From Mesorhizobium sp. ZC-5 (GTDB taxonomy: Bacteria; Pseudomonadota; Alphaproteobacteria; Rhizobiales; Rhizobiaceae), in NCBI RefSeq assembly GCF_025753855.1, contig NZ_JAOWPT010000001.1, positions 275,001 through 339,000 on the forward strand: a DNA stretch of 64,000 nt, in the 5' to 3' direction. The notes under the pieces are model-generated. The model saw only the letters and a list, made by a program, of their open reading frames with translations. It ran no database searches and had not been told where the DNA came from. Numbering within the stretch: position 1 is the first letter of the stretch; each line of letters opens with the position of its first letter. This document shows positions 10,036 through 19,553 of this stretch, piece after piece. Position numbers and translations under genes: made by a program.

Positions 10036-10923
10036 TCAGTTCTCGGTGACGGCGGGTTCGCCGCTGGCTGCCTCGGTTGGAGCCGCATCGGCAGTATCGC
10101 CACCCTCGGCCTGGCTCGCTTCGACGCGTGGACGGCGCGGGCGCCTGGCGCGGCGCGGCGCGGCATCCTTCTCGCCGGCGGTTTCGTTGAGTTCTGCCTG
10201 GGCTGCGAGACCGGCCGGCGAAAAATTGTCGAACTGCGGTGCGGGCGGCTGTTCCGCCGCGGCCGTATTTTCCACCTGCGCTTCGTCGGAGCGGTTTTCA
10301 CCCTGCTCGTCACGGTGGTTTTCGCCCTGCGCGTTGGCCTGGTCACCGCGCTGTTCGCCGCGGGACCCATAATCGCCACGCTGACCGTTCTGGCCATAAC
10401 CGCCATTCGGCCGGCGATCGCGGTCACGATGGCGATTGCCGCCGTTGCCGTTTCGGCCGCCTTCGCTGTTCAGCGCAACCTCGGCCGGAGTGCCGTCGAT
10501 AACCGGCTGCGGGCCAGAGCCATGGCTGACGGCAGGCGACGGAGCGTCGGCAGTGCCGTTGTTGTTGCCATTGTCGAGATCGTCGCGCTCGTCATCGCCG
10601 TCTTCGTCGAAATCGTCCCGGTTCTGTTGGGGATTCTGGATCGGCATCTGCGCCTGGGCGGCAGCGATGATGCGGTTGTAGTGTTCCGCGTGCTGCAGGT
10701 AGTTCTCCGCCATGACACGATCGCCGGCGCTGTGCGCATCACGCGACAGCGTGGTGTATTTTTCCGCGATCTGTTGAGCCGAGCCGCGGATTTTGACGTC
10801 CGGGCCGTTGCTCTCGTAGTTGCGCGTCAGTGGGTTCGGGCCTTTGCGGTTGTTGTTATTATTGTTGTTATTATTGTTATTGTTACGACCCCGCATGCGC
10901 CGGTTCTGTTGTTGTGGCCTCAT
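10036..10923 (-). CDS. DUF4167 protein with polyasparagine tract
   Basis: A 295-residue, highly charged protein of the DUF4167 family, found next to prmC/prfA in Rhizobiales. After MRPQQQNRRMRGR comes a run of twelve asparagines, then the conserved core NPLTRNYESNGPDVKIRG and ..IAEKYTTLSRDAHSAGDRVMAENYLQHAEHYNRII, which defines the family. The rest is low-complexity: Asp/Glu-rich (about 115-140), Gly/Arg/Asn-rich, then Ala/Glu/Pro-rich with an RRARRPRRPR patch. The composition suggests an RNA-associated or flexible protein, but no function is established. The ATG at 10923 has an upstream AAAGAGAAAA. A hairpin terminator follows at 9963-9995. Confidence 0.88.
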   Translation of the reverse strand: MRPQQQNRRMRGRNNNNNNNNNNNNRKGPNPLTRNYESNGPDVKIRGSAQQIAEKYTTLSRDAHSAGDRVMAENYLQHAEHYNRIIAAAQAQMPIQNPQQNRDDFDEDGDDERDDLDNGNNNGTADAPSPAVSHGSGPQPVIDGTPAEVALNSEGGRNGNGGNRHRDRDRRPNGGYGQNGQRGDYGSRGEQRGDQANAQGENHRDEQGENRSDEAQVENTAAAEQPPAPQFDNFSPAGLAAQAELNETAGEKDAAPRRARRPRRPRVEASQAEGGDTADAAPTEAASGEPAVTEN

Positions 10924-11229
10924 TATTTTCTCTTTGCGTTGAAAAATCGTTCGCGGACGGCGCACATCAGGTGTCAGCCGTTCCGTTTGTCCTGCCGGTG
11001 CTCGCCCGCATCTCCTGCGCTGGCGTCACGTACCATCCTGTATTCGGTTCATTTACTTGCCGGACGATCCCCGCACGAAGCTAAGGCGTCGTTTACGCAA
11101 GAAGGCAGCTTGTTTCTACGGGAACCGAATCGATAACAGTACTGCCTGCTTCGTCTCATCCGGTTACCCGACCCTATCCACATTCCCAACCATTGCCAAG
11201 CGTTTTTTCTTGCTATTGAAAAGTGCATT
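10924..11229. other. intergenic region upstream of the DUF4167 gene
   Basis: About 306 bp lie between the prmC stop and the DUF4167 start, both on the minus strand. The sequence is less GC-rich than its surroundings near 11100-11230. I see no reading frame with family resemblance and no clear RNA fold. It probably contains the promoter of the DUF4167 gene. Confidence 0.4.
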
Positions 11230-12090
11230 TCAGCGTTGGAAAACAAGGACGCGGTCGCTTCCGGCAAGATCCTTCACCGCGGCAATCAACATGCAGCCGG
11301 CTTGGCGAAAGACCTCTGTTACTTCGGCCTTCTGGGTGTATCCGATCTCTACGGCGATCCTCGCGCCGGCTTCGAGACAAGCATCTGCTCCTCGGGCAAT
11401 GATGCGATAGGCGTCGAGACCATCTTCGCCGCCATCCAAGGCGCGGGCCGGATCGAAATAACGCACTTCCGGCTGCAAGGTCTCAAGCTCTTTGGATGTT
11501 ATATAGGGCGGATTTGAGACAATTAAATGATAGCGACCTTCCGTCGCGGCATACCAGTCGGAGAGGAGCGGTTCGAATCGCGCTCCAAGCCCGGCATCGG
11601 CAGCATTGCGGGCAGCCGTTTTCAGCGCATCGGCGGAGATATCGACGCCGACCGCGGTGGCCTGCGACACTTCCTTGAGCAGCGCCAGCGCGATCGCCCC
11701 GGTGCCGGTGCCGAGATCGAGGATGCGGCAGGTGCCTAGCCTAGCCGCCGTTTCACGGACGAACGGCAGTACCGTATCGACCAGGGTCTCGGTGTCGGGT
11801 CGCGGCTCCAGAGTTTCGGCCGATAGCGACAGGCGCAGTCCGTGAAAATCGCGAAAGCCGAAAATGCGGTGGACGGGTTCGTGCGCAAGGCGGCGAGACA
11901 GCGCATCGTCGATTGCGGCAAGCACGTCCGATGAAATCGGCATATCGGGCCTGACGATCGCGTCCGTGCGTGAGGTAGCCGAATAATGCTCGACGATCAT
12001 GCGGGCTTCCAGCGCCGGATCGTCGATGAAGGGGACCGTCAGGCGGGTCTTTGCATCGGCAAGAATTTCTTCGAGCGAACGGCTCAACAC
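11230..12090 (-). CDS. prmC: peptide chain release factor N5-glutamine methyltransferase
   Basis: The 286-residue product methylates the glutamine of the GGQ motif in release factors RF1 and RF2, which raises termination efficiency. The N-terminal helical domain recognises the factor; the SAM-binding motif DLGTGTGA is at 125-132 and the signature NPPY, which holds the target glutamine, is at 193-196. Family length is normal. The start is a GTG at 12090. Its substrate gene prfA lies just upstream on the same strand, as in most bacteria, but here the pair is separated by about 150 bp containing a perfect 39-bp inverted repeat. Confidence 0.96.
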   Translation of the reverse strand: MLSRSLEEILADAKTRLTVPFIDDPALEARMIVEHYSATSRTDAIVRPDMPISSDVLAAIDDALSRRLAHEPVHRIFGFRDFHGLRLSLSAETLEPRPDTETLVDTVLPFVRETAARLGTCRILDLGTGTGAIALALLKEVSQATAVGVDISADALKTAARNAADAGLGARFEPLLSDWYAATEGRYHLIVSNPPYITSKELETLQPEVRYFDPARALDGGEDGLDAYRIIARGADACLEAGARIAVEIGYTQKAEVTEVFRQAGCMLIAAVKDLAGSDRVLVFQR

Positions 12091-12110
12091 GGTATCTCAT
12101 CGACGAGAGT

Positions 12111-12210
12111 ACCCCCACCCCTAACCCCTCCCCTCAAGGGGGAGGGGGACGCGGAGACGGCTGCGTCAGTATCCCCCTCCCCCTTGAGGGGAGGGGTTAG
12201 GGGTGGGGGT
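12111..12210. repeat. perfect 39-bp inverted repeat between prmC and prfA
   Basis: The arm at 12111-12149 is the exact reverse complement of the arm at 12172-12210, with a 22-bp loop. The arms begin ACCCCCACCCCTAACCCC, a repeat known from memory to be scattered between genes of many proteobacteria. It is transcribed within what is usually a tightly linked prfA-prmC unit and would fold into a very stable stem. Confidence 0.9.
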
Positions 12211-12243
12211 GCGAAAGCCGGCAAAGAGACGGCGCTCATGCTA

Positions 12244-13323
12244 TCAGCCATCCTGACCAAGGTCCGCCAGCAGCTTCGACTGGTGGTCGGCGATCAGCGC
12301 ATTGATGATCTCGTCAAGCTCGCCGAGCATGACCCGGTCGAGCTTGTAGAGGGTCAGGTTGATGCGGTGATCGGTGACCCGGCCCTGCGGGAAATTGTAG
12401 GTGCGGATCCGCTCGGAGCGATCGCCCGAACCGACCTGTGAACGGCGCGATTCGGAGCGTTCCTGGTCGGCTTTCGAGCGCTCCATGTCGAACAGCCGCG
12501 CGCGCAGGATCTGCATGGCGCGGGCACGGTTCTGGTGCTGCGATTTTTCCGCCTGCACGACCATGATGCCCGTCGGCAAATGGGTGATGCGCACCGCCGA
12601 ATCGGTGGTGTTGACGTGCTGTCCGCCCGAGCCCGAGGCACGCATGGTGTCGATGCGGATATCTTCCGAGCGTATCTCGATGTCGACTTCCTCGGCCTCC
12701 GGCAGCACCGCGACCGTAGCGGCCGAGGTGTGGATGCGCCCTTGCGCCTCCGTCGCCGGCACCCGCTGCACGCGATGCACGCCCGATTCGAACTTCAGCT
12801 TGGCGAAGACGGCCTTGCCGGAAATGGTCGCGATGATTTCCTTGAAGCCGCCGGCATCGCCGTCGCTGGCCGAGGCGACCTCGAAGCGCCAGCCCTGTTC
12901 GGCGGCGTAACGTTCGTACATGCGGAAAAGGTCGCCGGCAAACAATGCCGCCTCGTCGCCACCGGTGCCAGCGCGGATTTCGAGGATGGCATTCTTGTCG
13001 TCGGCGGCATCGCGCGGCAACAGCAGGATCTGGATTTCCTGCTGCAATTCCTCGATGCGCTCCTCCACGGCAGGCATGTCGGCCTCGGCCAGGGCCCGCA
13101 TCTCGGCATCGGTTGCCTTGTCGGCAAGCATCGATTCGAGATCGGCAAGTTCCTGCTCGGCGGCGCGCAGCGCACGGATCTTGCCCGCCATTTCCTGGAT
13201 TTCCGAATATTCGGAAGCCATCTTCACATAGGCCTCCGGCTCCGGACCGGCCGCCATCAACGCTTCGAGCATGTCAAAACGCTTCACTACCTGGTCCATG
13301 CGGTCGCGGGGCAAACTGGTCAT
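12244..13323 (-). CDS. prfA: peptide chain release factor 1
   Basis: RF1, 359 residues, ends translation at UAG and UAA by entering the ribosomal A site. The tripeptide that reads the stop codon in RF1 (PxT) is present as Pro-Ala-Thr at 189-191. The catalytic GGQ is at 233-235 within [15 protein letters not shown]. The N-terminal helical domain (1-100) and the C-terminal [20 protein letters not shown] segment are normal. The start lies 8 bp after the ptsP stop on the same strand, so the two are probably co-transcribed. The glutamine of GGQ is the target of PrmC encoded downstream. Confidence 0.98.
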   Translation of the reverse strand: MTSLPRDRMDQVVKRFDMLEALMAAGPEPEAYVKMASEYSEIQEMAGKIRALRAAEQELADLESMLADKATDAEMRALAEADMPAVEERIEELQQEIQILLLPRDAADDKNAILEIRAGTGGDEAALFAGDLFRMYERYAAEQGWRFEVASASDGDAGGFKEIIATISGKAVFAKLKFESGVHRVQRVPATEAQGRIHTSAATVAVLPEAEEVDIEIRSEDIRIDTMRASGSGGQHVNTTDSAVRITHLPTGIMVVQAEKSQHQNRARAMQILRARLFDMERSKADQERSESRRSQVGSGDRSERIRTYNFPQGRVTDHRINLTLYKLDRVMLGELDEIINALIADHQSKLLADLGQDG

Positions 13324-13331
13324 GTGAGGTG

Positions 13332-15602
13332 TCAGAGCGGGATGTTGTGTTGTTCGGCGAAGGCGTGCAGGTCGCCGCGCACGTTTTTCGCGGCGTTGGG
13401 ATGGGCCAACGCCTCTTCCATTAGGGTGGTGAGTTCTTCAAGCGGCAATTCGGTCAGCATCGCCTTGACCGGGCCGATCGCCGCCGGCGACATCGAGATC
13501 GAGCGGTAGCCGATGCCGATCAGCGCCATCGCCGAGATCGGCCGTCCGGCAAGCTCGCCGCATAAGGTGACTGGCGTGCCGACGCGATGACCGGCGTCGG
13601 CGATCTGCTTCAGCACCCTGAGGAACGGCACCGACAGCGGGTCGAAGCGCTCGGAAATCTGGGTATTGCCGCGATCGGTCGCCATGACGAACTGGAAGAG
13701 GTCGTTGGAGCCGACCGACACGAAATCGACGGTCTTCATAAGTTCGTCGAGCTGCCAGAGCAGCGACGGCACTTCTACCATCGCGCCGAGCTTCAAGAGC
13801 GTCGGCAGGTCGTGCGCGAACCGGGACAGATGCCTGACCTCGCGGTCGATGATCTCGCGCGCCTGCATGATCTCGCCGATCTCGGTGACCATCGGCAGCA
13901 TCAGCCGCAACTCGCGCCCGCCCGCCGCCTTGAGCAATGCGCGCACCTGGGTTCTGAGCAGCGCCGGCCGGTCGAGCGTCAGCCGGATGGCGCGCCAGCC
14001 GAGTGCCGGGTTTTCCTCGTGGGCGACGCTCTTGAAGTAAGGCAGCACCTTGTCGCCGCCGATATCGATGGTGCGGAAGGTGACCGGCTTGTCGCGCGCC
14101 GCATCGAGCACATCGCGGTAGAGGCGCTCCTGCGTCTCGGCGCGCGGGAAGGTCGCCGCGACCATGAACTGCAGCTCGGTGCGGAAGAGGCCGATGCCGG
14201 CGGCGCCCGATTCGGCCAGCTGCGGCAGGTCAACGGCAAGGCCGGCATTCATCAGCAGGTCGACGTGGGTGCCGTCCTTGGTCGACGAAGGTTTCTTGCG
14301 CAGTTCGCGATAGAGTTCCTGCCGCCTGGCGCGGAAGCGGACTTTCTCGGCATACGCACCCTCGACATCGGGCTGCGGCCGAAGGTGGATGCGGCCTTCA
14401 TCGCCATCGACGATGATGGCGTCGCCGTTTTCCGACATCGACACGGCGCCCTTGACCTGGCCCGCGACCGGGATGCCCATGGCGCGGGCGACGATGACGA
14501 CGTGGCTGGTGACAGCGCCGTCTTCGAGGACAAGGCCGCGCAGACGGTCGCGCGGGTAGTCGAGGAGTTCGGCGGCACCCATCGAGCGGGCGACGATGAT
14601 GGCGTCCTTCGGCAAGGTTGACGCGAGCAGCTCCGGCCCATGCCCCATCAACTGGCGCAGCAGGCGGTTGGCGAGGTCGTCGAAATCACTCATCCGCTCG
14701 CGCAGATAGGGATCGGTCATGTGCAGCATGCGGGCACGCATGTCGCTCTGCACCTTCTCCACCGCCGCTTCGGCGGTCAGGCCGTTGCGCACTGCCTCCT
14801 CGAGCCGGCGCACCCAGCCGCGATCGTTGGCGAACATGCGGTAGGCTTCGAGCACGGCACGGTGTTCGCCCTCGAACGCAACATCGCGACGCGACAGCAT
14901 GTCGTCGATCGACAGGCGGAGTGAACCGAGCGCCTGCTCCAGGCGGCGCGTCTCCTCGTCGCTGTCTTCGTTGAAAAGATTGGTGACGACGATGCGCGGT
15001 TCGTGCAGAACGACGTGGCCGAGCCCGACGCCATCGTTGAAGGACAGGCCGGTGAAGCTTGCCGGGCGGCGCAGGTCGAGTTCGAGACCCGGACGGGTAA
15101 GCCGCGCCAGATCGCCGGTGGCGATCATTTCGGCGATGACCATCGCCGTGGTTTCCAGCGCCTCCAGCTCGTCGTCGCGGTAATGCCGCTTTGTACGGTT
15201 CTGCACGACGAGAACGCCGAGCGTGCGCCCTGCCCTGAGCACCGGCACGCCGAGGAAGGAATTGTAGATTTCCTCGCCCGTCTCCGGCAGGTAGGCGAAG
15301 GCCGGATGCTTCTGCGCATCGGAGAGGTTGAGCGCCCGCGCGCTCGCGGCGATGGTACCGACGAGGCCCTGCCCCAGCCGCAACTGCGCCAGGTGGACGG
15401 ATCCGGGGTTCAGACCCTCGGTGGCGTAGAGCTCGAGCACCGCATCGGCGCGCAGCACATAAAGCGAGCACACCTCGGCCACCATGTTCTGCGCGATTTC
15501 GCGGACGATGCGGTCAAGCCGCTCCTGCGGCTCCAGCGGCTCGGCCATGAGCTCGCGGAGCCGTCTCAGAAGCACGCGCGGTCCGGCGGCCATGTCACGC
15601 AT
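13332..15602 (-). CDS. ptsP: phosphoenolpyruvate-protein phosphotransferase PtsP (enzyme I-Ntr)
   Basis: The 756-residue protein is the first kinase of the nitrogen PTS: it takes phosphate from phosphoenolpyruvate and passes it to NPr and then to EIIA-Ntr, a regulatory chain rather than a sugar importer. The order is a GAF domain (about 15-165), the PEP-utiliser N-terminal domain (about 180-300), the mobile phosphohistidine domain with the active-site histidine at about 367 in [17 protein letters not shown], and the TIM-barrel C-domain with [10 protein letters not shown] and [16 protein letters not shown] domains in this family sense glutamine in studied rhizobia. The start at 15602 has a GGAGAG at good spacing. 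prfA follows after 8 bp. Confidence 0.97.
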   Translation of the reverse strand: MRDMAAGPRVLLRRLRELMAEPLEPQERLDRIVREIAQNMVAEVCSLYVLRADAVLELYATEGLNPGSVHLAQLRLGQGLVGTIAASARALNLSDAQKHPAFAYLPETGEEIYNSFLGVPVLRAGRTLGVLVVQNRTKRHYRDDELEALETTAMVIAEMIATGDLARLTRPGLELDLRRPASFTGLSFNDGVGLGHVVLHEPRIVVTNLFNEDSDEETRRLEQALGSLRLSIDDMLSRRDVAFEGEHRAVLEAYRMFANDRGWVRRLEEAVRNGLTAEAAVEKVQSDMRARMLHMTDPYLRERMSDFDDLANRLLRQLMGHGPELLASTLPKDAIIVARSMGAAELLDYPRDRLRGLVLEDGAVTSHVVIVARAMGIPVAGQVKGAVSMSENGDAIIVDGDEGRIHLRPQPDVEGAYAEKVRFRARRQELYRELRKKPSSTKDGTHVDLLMNAGLAVDLPQLAESGAAGIGLFRTELQFMVAATFPRAETQERLYRDVLDAARDKPVTFRTIDIGGDKVLPYFKSVAHEENPALGWRAIRLTLDRPALLRTQVRALLKAAGGRELRLMLPMVTEIGEIMQAREIIDREVRHLSRFAHDLPTLLKLGAMVEVPSLLWQLDELMKTVDFVSVGSNDLFQFVMATDRGNTQISERFDPLSVPFLRVLKQIADAGHRVGTPVTLCGELAGRPISAMALIGIGYRSISMSPAAIGPVKAMLTELPLEELTTLMEEALAHPNAAKNVRGDLHAFAEQHNIPL

Positions 15603-15677
15603 CGGGCTCTCCAGCGGCTTTACCCGGCCACTCCCTCCTTGAAAGTGCCGGCCTGCCGCGACTGGAATCTCGTCTGT

Positions 15678-16931
15678 CTACTGCTTATCCAGACCGTACA
15701 CGGAATGCAAAGTGCGAACTGCAAGTTCCGTGTAGGGACCGTCGATCAAAATGGAAATCTTGATTTCCGACGTGGTGATGGCGCGGATATTGATCGCCTT
15801 TTCGGACAGCGCCTTGAAGGCGGTGGCCGCGACGCCGGCATGGCTGCGCATGCCGATGCCGATCACCGATACTTTCGACATGCCGGCTTCCGATTGCAGC
15901 ACATCGAAGCCGATGGTCTGCTTGACCTTGCCGAGAACGGCGAGCGCCTTGTCGAGGTCGCCCGACGGCACCGTGAAGGTCATGTCGGTGAAGGCGCCGT
16001 CCTCGGAGATATTCTGGACGATCATGTCGACATTGATGTTTGCTTCGGCAAGCGGGCCGAAAATGCCCGCCGCCACGCCCGGACGGTCCGAAACGCGCCG
16101 CAGCGATATCTGGGCTTCATCCTTGGCGTAGGCAATTCCGGTGACTACCTGCTGTTCCACGATTTCATCCTCGTCGCAAATGAGCGTTCCGGGCGGATTG
16201 TCGAAATCCCCCATGCCCGGAGCATCGGGGTCGTCGAAGGAAGACCGCACGAAGGTGCGCACCCGGTGCACCATGGCCAGTTCGACCGACCGGACCTGCA
16301 GCACCTTGGCGCCGAGCGACGCCATTTCGAGCATTTCCTCGAACGAGATCTTGGCGAGCCGCCGCGCCTTGGGTTCAATGCGCGGGTCGGTCGTATAGAC
16401 CCCGTCGACATCGGTATAGATGTCGCAGCGGTCGGCGTGAACAGCAGCCGCGATCGCCACCGCGCTGGTGTCCGAGCCGCCGCGCCCGAGCGTTGCGATG
16501 CGGTTGTCCGGCCCAATGCCCTGGAAACCGGCGACAACCGCCACCTGGCCCTCGCCGAAACGCTGGATCAGGAACGAGCCGTCGATATCCATGATGCGTG
16601 CCGCGCCATGGGCGTTGTCGGTCTTGATCGGGATCTGCCAGCCTTGCCACGAACGGGCGTGCACGCCCATGTTCTGCAGCGTGATGGCCAGCAATCCGGC
16701 TGTCACCTGCTCGCCGGAAGCGACGACGGCGTCATATTCGCGGGCGTCATGCATCGGCGAGGCTTCGCGCGTCCAGCCGACCAGCTCGTTGGTCTTGCCG
16801 GCCATCGCCGAGACGACGACTGCGACTTCATGGCCGGCATCGACCTCGCGTTTGACGTGGCGCGCGACGTTGCGGATGCGGCTGATGTCGGCGACCGAAG
16901 TCCCGCCGAATTTCATCACGATGCGCGCCAT
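15678..16931 (-). CDS. lysC: aspartate kinase
   Basis: The 417-residue enzyme phosphorylates aspartate, the first step toward lysine, threonine, methionine and diaminopimelate. The N-terminal kinase signature KFGGTSVADI is at 6-15, GRGGSDTSAVAIAAA lies near 150, and two ACT domains at the C-terminus (DRPGVAAGIFGPLAEANINVD... and ..VSVIGIGMRSHAGVAATAF) provide feedback control by end products. The open frame runs 51 codons further upstream, but the ATG at 16931 starts the classical MARIVMKFGG and has AGG sites in front. A terminator-like hairpin sits 40-75 bp before the start. ptsP follows 75 bp downstream. Confidence 0.97.
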   Translation of the reverse strand: MARIVMKFGGTSVADISRIRNVARHVKREVDAGHEVAVVVSAMAGKTNELVGWTREASPMHDAREYDAVVASGEQVTAGLLAITLQNMGVHARSWQGWQIPIKTDNAHGAARIMDIDGSFLIQRFGEGQVAVVAGFQGIGPDNRIATLGRGGSDTSAVAIAAAVHADRCDIYTDVDGVYTTDPRIEPKARRLAKISFEEMLEMASLGAKVLQVRSVELAMVHRVRTFVRSSFDDPDAPGMGDFDNPPGTLICDEDEIVEQQVVTGIAYAKDEAQISLRRVSDRPGVAAGIFGPLAEANINVDMIVQNISEDGAFTDMTFTVPSGDLDKALAVLGKVKQTIGFDVLQSEAGMSKVSVIGIGMRSHAGVAATAFKALSEKAINIRAITTSEIKISILIDGPYTELAVRTLHSVYGLDKQ

Positions 16932-16968
16932 GAACCTGAAATGCCTTCTGATGCCGCCGGTTGGGCTG

Positions 16969-17004
16969 GAAACGAAACGAAAGCGCCCTGGGTGGCCAGG
17001 GCGC
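16969..17004 (-). promoter_or_regulatory. terminator-like hairpin in the lysC leader (possible attenuator)
   Basis: A perfect 9-bp stem GCGCCCTGG/CCAGGGCGC (16983-16991 with 16996-17004) has a four-base loop. On the minus strand it is followed by TTTCGTTTCGTTTCC. There is no minus-strand gene upstream that would need a terminator: the next gene (17093) runs the other way. The structure is therefore in the 5' leader of lysC, where it could cause premature termination. No lysine riboswitch fold was recognised. Confidence 0.5.
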
Positions 17005-17092
17005 GAATGCGCGGTTTCCATAGCCAAATCAGGAAATTTGCGCAAGAACACGATCAGGGGATGCGCCCCTGCCCAGGGCGGCACAAGAGAAC

Positions 17093-17500
17093 ATGATCGA
17101 AATCGCAGCCGGCTTGCCGATCAAAAAGGGAAAATTCCTTCTGGGGTGGCGCTCGGCTCATCGCAAGGCGTTTCCCAGTTGCTGGGATTTGATCGGAGGG
17201 CATGTCGAAGCGAATGAGACGGCAGAGCAGGCACTCGTTCGCGAATTTCAAGAAGAAGTCGGCATCACACCCACGACGTTCGAATTTGTAACCAAATTCG
17301 AGACGCCTGACGGTGCCGGCGATCGAATACTTTCTCTTTCAGTTTATCGGATTACCGCTTGGGCCGGCGGCGAACCTAAAATCCGCAACGACGAACACGA
17401 GCGTCTCGGCTGGTTTACCGGCAGCGAGGCAGCCAACTTACCCGATTTCGCAGTCGGAGAATACAAGCGGCTTTTCGCGAGTCTGGATCGGCATCCGTAG
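17093..17500 (+). CDS. Nudix hydrolase
   Basis: A 135-residue protein of the Nudix family, which hydrolyses nucleoside diphosphates linked to another group. The Nudix box is complete: GGHVEANETAEQALVREF followed by QEEVGI (about 41-64), with the RE..EE..G catalytic glutamates. The C-terminal half contains GGEPKIRNDEHERLGWF, common in MutT-like members. The substrate cannot be told from sequence. It diverges from lysC and is followed after 140 bp by a nucleotide cyclase on the same strand. Confidence 0.88.
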   Translation: MIEIAAGLPIKKGKFLLGWRSAHRKAFPSCWDLIGGHVEANETAEQALVREFQEEVGITPTTFEFVTKFETPDGAGDRILSLSVYRITAWAGGEPKIRNDEHERLGWFTGSEAANLPDFAVGEYKRLFASLDRHP

Positions 17501-17640
17501 AGCCGCGTCTCCTGGACAAATTGAAGCCTGGTTTCCCTTAGCCGGGATCGGGGCAAAACATCGCCATTCCCGCGCGGTAGACTCCGCCATTGGCCCCGAA
17601 TAAGACTTGTATCGTCGCAATTCGGAAAGAATCCGGCCGG

Positions 17641-19506
17641 ATGGCTGAAGAACGCGTGCAACGCCGGCTCACCGCCATCCTGGCCGCTGATGTGGTCGGC
17701 TACAGCCGTCTCATGGGCGCCGACGAGCCGGGAACGCTTTCGGCTCTGAAAGTGCATCGCCGCGAACTGGTCGATGGCAGGATCGCCGAACATGAAGGCC
17801 GGATCGTAAAACTCACCGGCGACGGCATGCTGGTCGAGTTCCCGAGTGTGGTCAACGCAGTGGCCTGCGCGGTGGAGATCCAGCGCGGTATGCAGGCCCG
17901 CAACGCCGAGATCCCCCACGGCCGTCGCATCGAGTTTCGCATCGGCGTCAATCTCGGCGACGTCGTTGTCGAGGACCGCGACATTTTCGGCGACGGCGTC
18001 AACGTGGCGGCGCGGCTGGAAGGCATCGCCAGCCCCGGCGGCATATGCGTTTCGGCTTCGGTGCGCGAGCACATCGGCAACCGGCTCGACATCCATTTCG
18101 AGGATATCGGCGATCAGTCCCTGAAGAACATCGAACGGCCGGTGCGGGTGTACCGCGTTGCCCTGGCGCCGCAACCAGGAACGGTGCCGGCCGGCTTCCG
18201 GCCAACCAGCCCCACCGCGGACAAACCGTCGATCGCCGTGCTTCCCTTCGCCAACATGAGCGGCGATCCCGAACAGGAATATTTCGCCGACGGAATGACC
18301 GAGGACCTCATCACCGACCTTTCGAAGGTCTCGGGCCTCTCCGTCATCGCCCGCAATTCCGTCTTCACCTACAAGGGCAAGTCGGTCGACGTCCAGGAGG
18401 TGAGCCGGCGCTTCAACGTTGCGAAAATCCTCGAAGGAAGCGTCCGCAAGGCGGGTCAGCGTGTCCGCATCAACGCCCAGCTCGTCGACGGCCGGGAAGG
18501 GACCCACCTTTGGGCGGACCGCTACGACCGCGACCTGACCGACATCTTCGCCCTGCAGGACGAGATCACCCATGCCATCGTCGAGCAGCTCAAGGTGAGG
18601 CTGCTGCCGGCGGAGAAGCAGGCGATCGAGGCGGAGCCGACGCGGAACCTCGACGCCTACAACTATTACCTGCAGGGGCGGCATTTCTACCATCTTCACT
18701 CCACGCGGCATGCCTTGCTTGCCCAACGGCTTTTCCGCAAGGCCGTCGAGCTCGATCCCCTCTATGCACGCGCCTATTCGGGCCTGGCGGACTGCGCCTG
18801 GTTCCTCTTCACCAACCATCATGAGGGCGCGAGCGTCGACGAGATCCTGACGGCGAGCACGACGGCGCTGCGGCTGGATCCGATGCTCGCGGAAGCGCAT
18901 GCCTCGCATGGCATGGCGCTGCATCTTTCAGGCCGTAACGGAGAAGCGCTGGCCGAATTCGACAAGGCCATTGCGCTCGACCCCAATCTGTTCGAGGCCT
19001 TCTACCTCTGCGCCTATGCGTGCCGCGACGGCGGCGATCCGGAAGGTGCGGTACGCATGTACGGGCGAGCGGCCGAGCTTGCGCCGGACGACTATCGCAC
19101 CAAGATGCTGCAAGCGGTGATGCTGAGAGATGTAGGCAGGCTATCCGAGTTTCGGGCGGCGGCCGAAGAGGGCATCGAGCGCGCCGAACGTGCCCTCGAG
19201 GCCAACCCCGACATTCCGCTGGCCGCCTCGCTCGGCGCCTCGACGCTTGCCGCGCTGGAAGAGCGCTCGCGAGCCCTCGACTGGGCCGCCCGGGCCCTGA
19301 CCATCGCCGCCGACGATCCGCTGACACACTACAACATCGCCTGCGTTTACGCGCTGTTGGGTGAAGAGGAAAAGGCTCTCGACCTGCTCGAGCCCTGGAG
19401 CCAGCGCGTCAACAAGGTGACGAAGAACTGGCTGGTGAACGACACCGATTTCAACGCGCTGCGCGATCATCCCCGCTTCAGGCGTCTGGTTGAGCGGCAC
19501 GCATAG
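17641..19506 (+). CDS. class III adenylate cyclase fused to TolB-like and TPR domains
   Basis: The 621-residue protein begins with a class III cyclase domain (about 8-170). LAADVVGYSRLM and VKLTGDGMLVEF carry the two metal-binding aspartates and the purine-selecting lysine, and FGDGVNVAARLEG carries the transition-state Asn and Arg, so it should be active. Next is a TolB-N-like segment starting KPSIAVLPFANMSGDPEQEYF (about 195-330), then TPR repeats to the end (for example ARAYSGLADCAW, PMLAEAHASHGMALHLSG, DPLTHYNIACVYALLG). No membrane helix is present. This architecture is greatly expanded in Mesorhizobium and Bradyrhizobium; the input signals are unknown. ATG 17641 is chosen because the family starts MAEERVQRRL. 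It converges with a second cyclase gene 47 bp away. Confidence 0.92.
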   Translation: MAEERVQRRLTAILAADVVGYSRLMGADEPGTLSALKVHRRELVDGRIAEHEGRIVKLTGDGMLVEFPSVVNAVACAVEIQRGMQARNAEIPHGRRIEFRIGVNLGDVVVEDRDIFGDGVNVAARLEGIASPGGICVSASVREHIGNRLDIHFEDIGDQSLKNIERPVRVYRVALAPQPGTVPAGFRPTSPTADKPSIAVLPFANMSGDPEQEYFADGMTEDLITDLSKVSGLSVIARNSVFTYKGKSVDVQEVSRRFNVAKILEGSVRKAGQRVRINAQLVDGREGTHLWADRYDRDLTDIFALQDEITHAIVEQLKVRLLPAEKQAIEAEPTRNLDAYNYYLQGRHFYHLHSTRHALLAQRLFRKAVELDPLYARAYSGLADCAWFLFTNHHEGASVDEILTASTTALRLDPMLAEAHASHGMALHLSGRNGEALAEFDKAIALDPNLFEAFYLCAYACRDGGDPEGAVRMYGRAAELAPDDYRTKMLQAVMLRDVGRLSEFRAAAEEGIERAERALEANPDIPLAASLGASTLAALEERSRALDWAARALTIAADDPLTHYNIACVYALLGEEEKALDLLEPWSQRVNKVTKNWLVNDTDFNALRDHPRFRRLVERHA

Positions 19507-19553
19507 GGCCAACTGGCACCGAACCGCTGAATTCAGCGTGGCCGCCGCATGGA

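Noticed and set aside
15003-17096. 697-codon plus-strand open frame across ptsP and lysC
   Set aside because: It spans two well-supported minus-strand genes and has no domain of its own.
17344-18924. 526-codon minus-strand open frame
   Set aside because: It is antisense to the cyclase-TPR gene, whose catalytic motifs leave no doubt about the coding strand.
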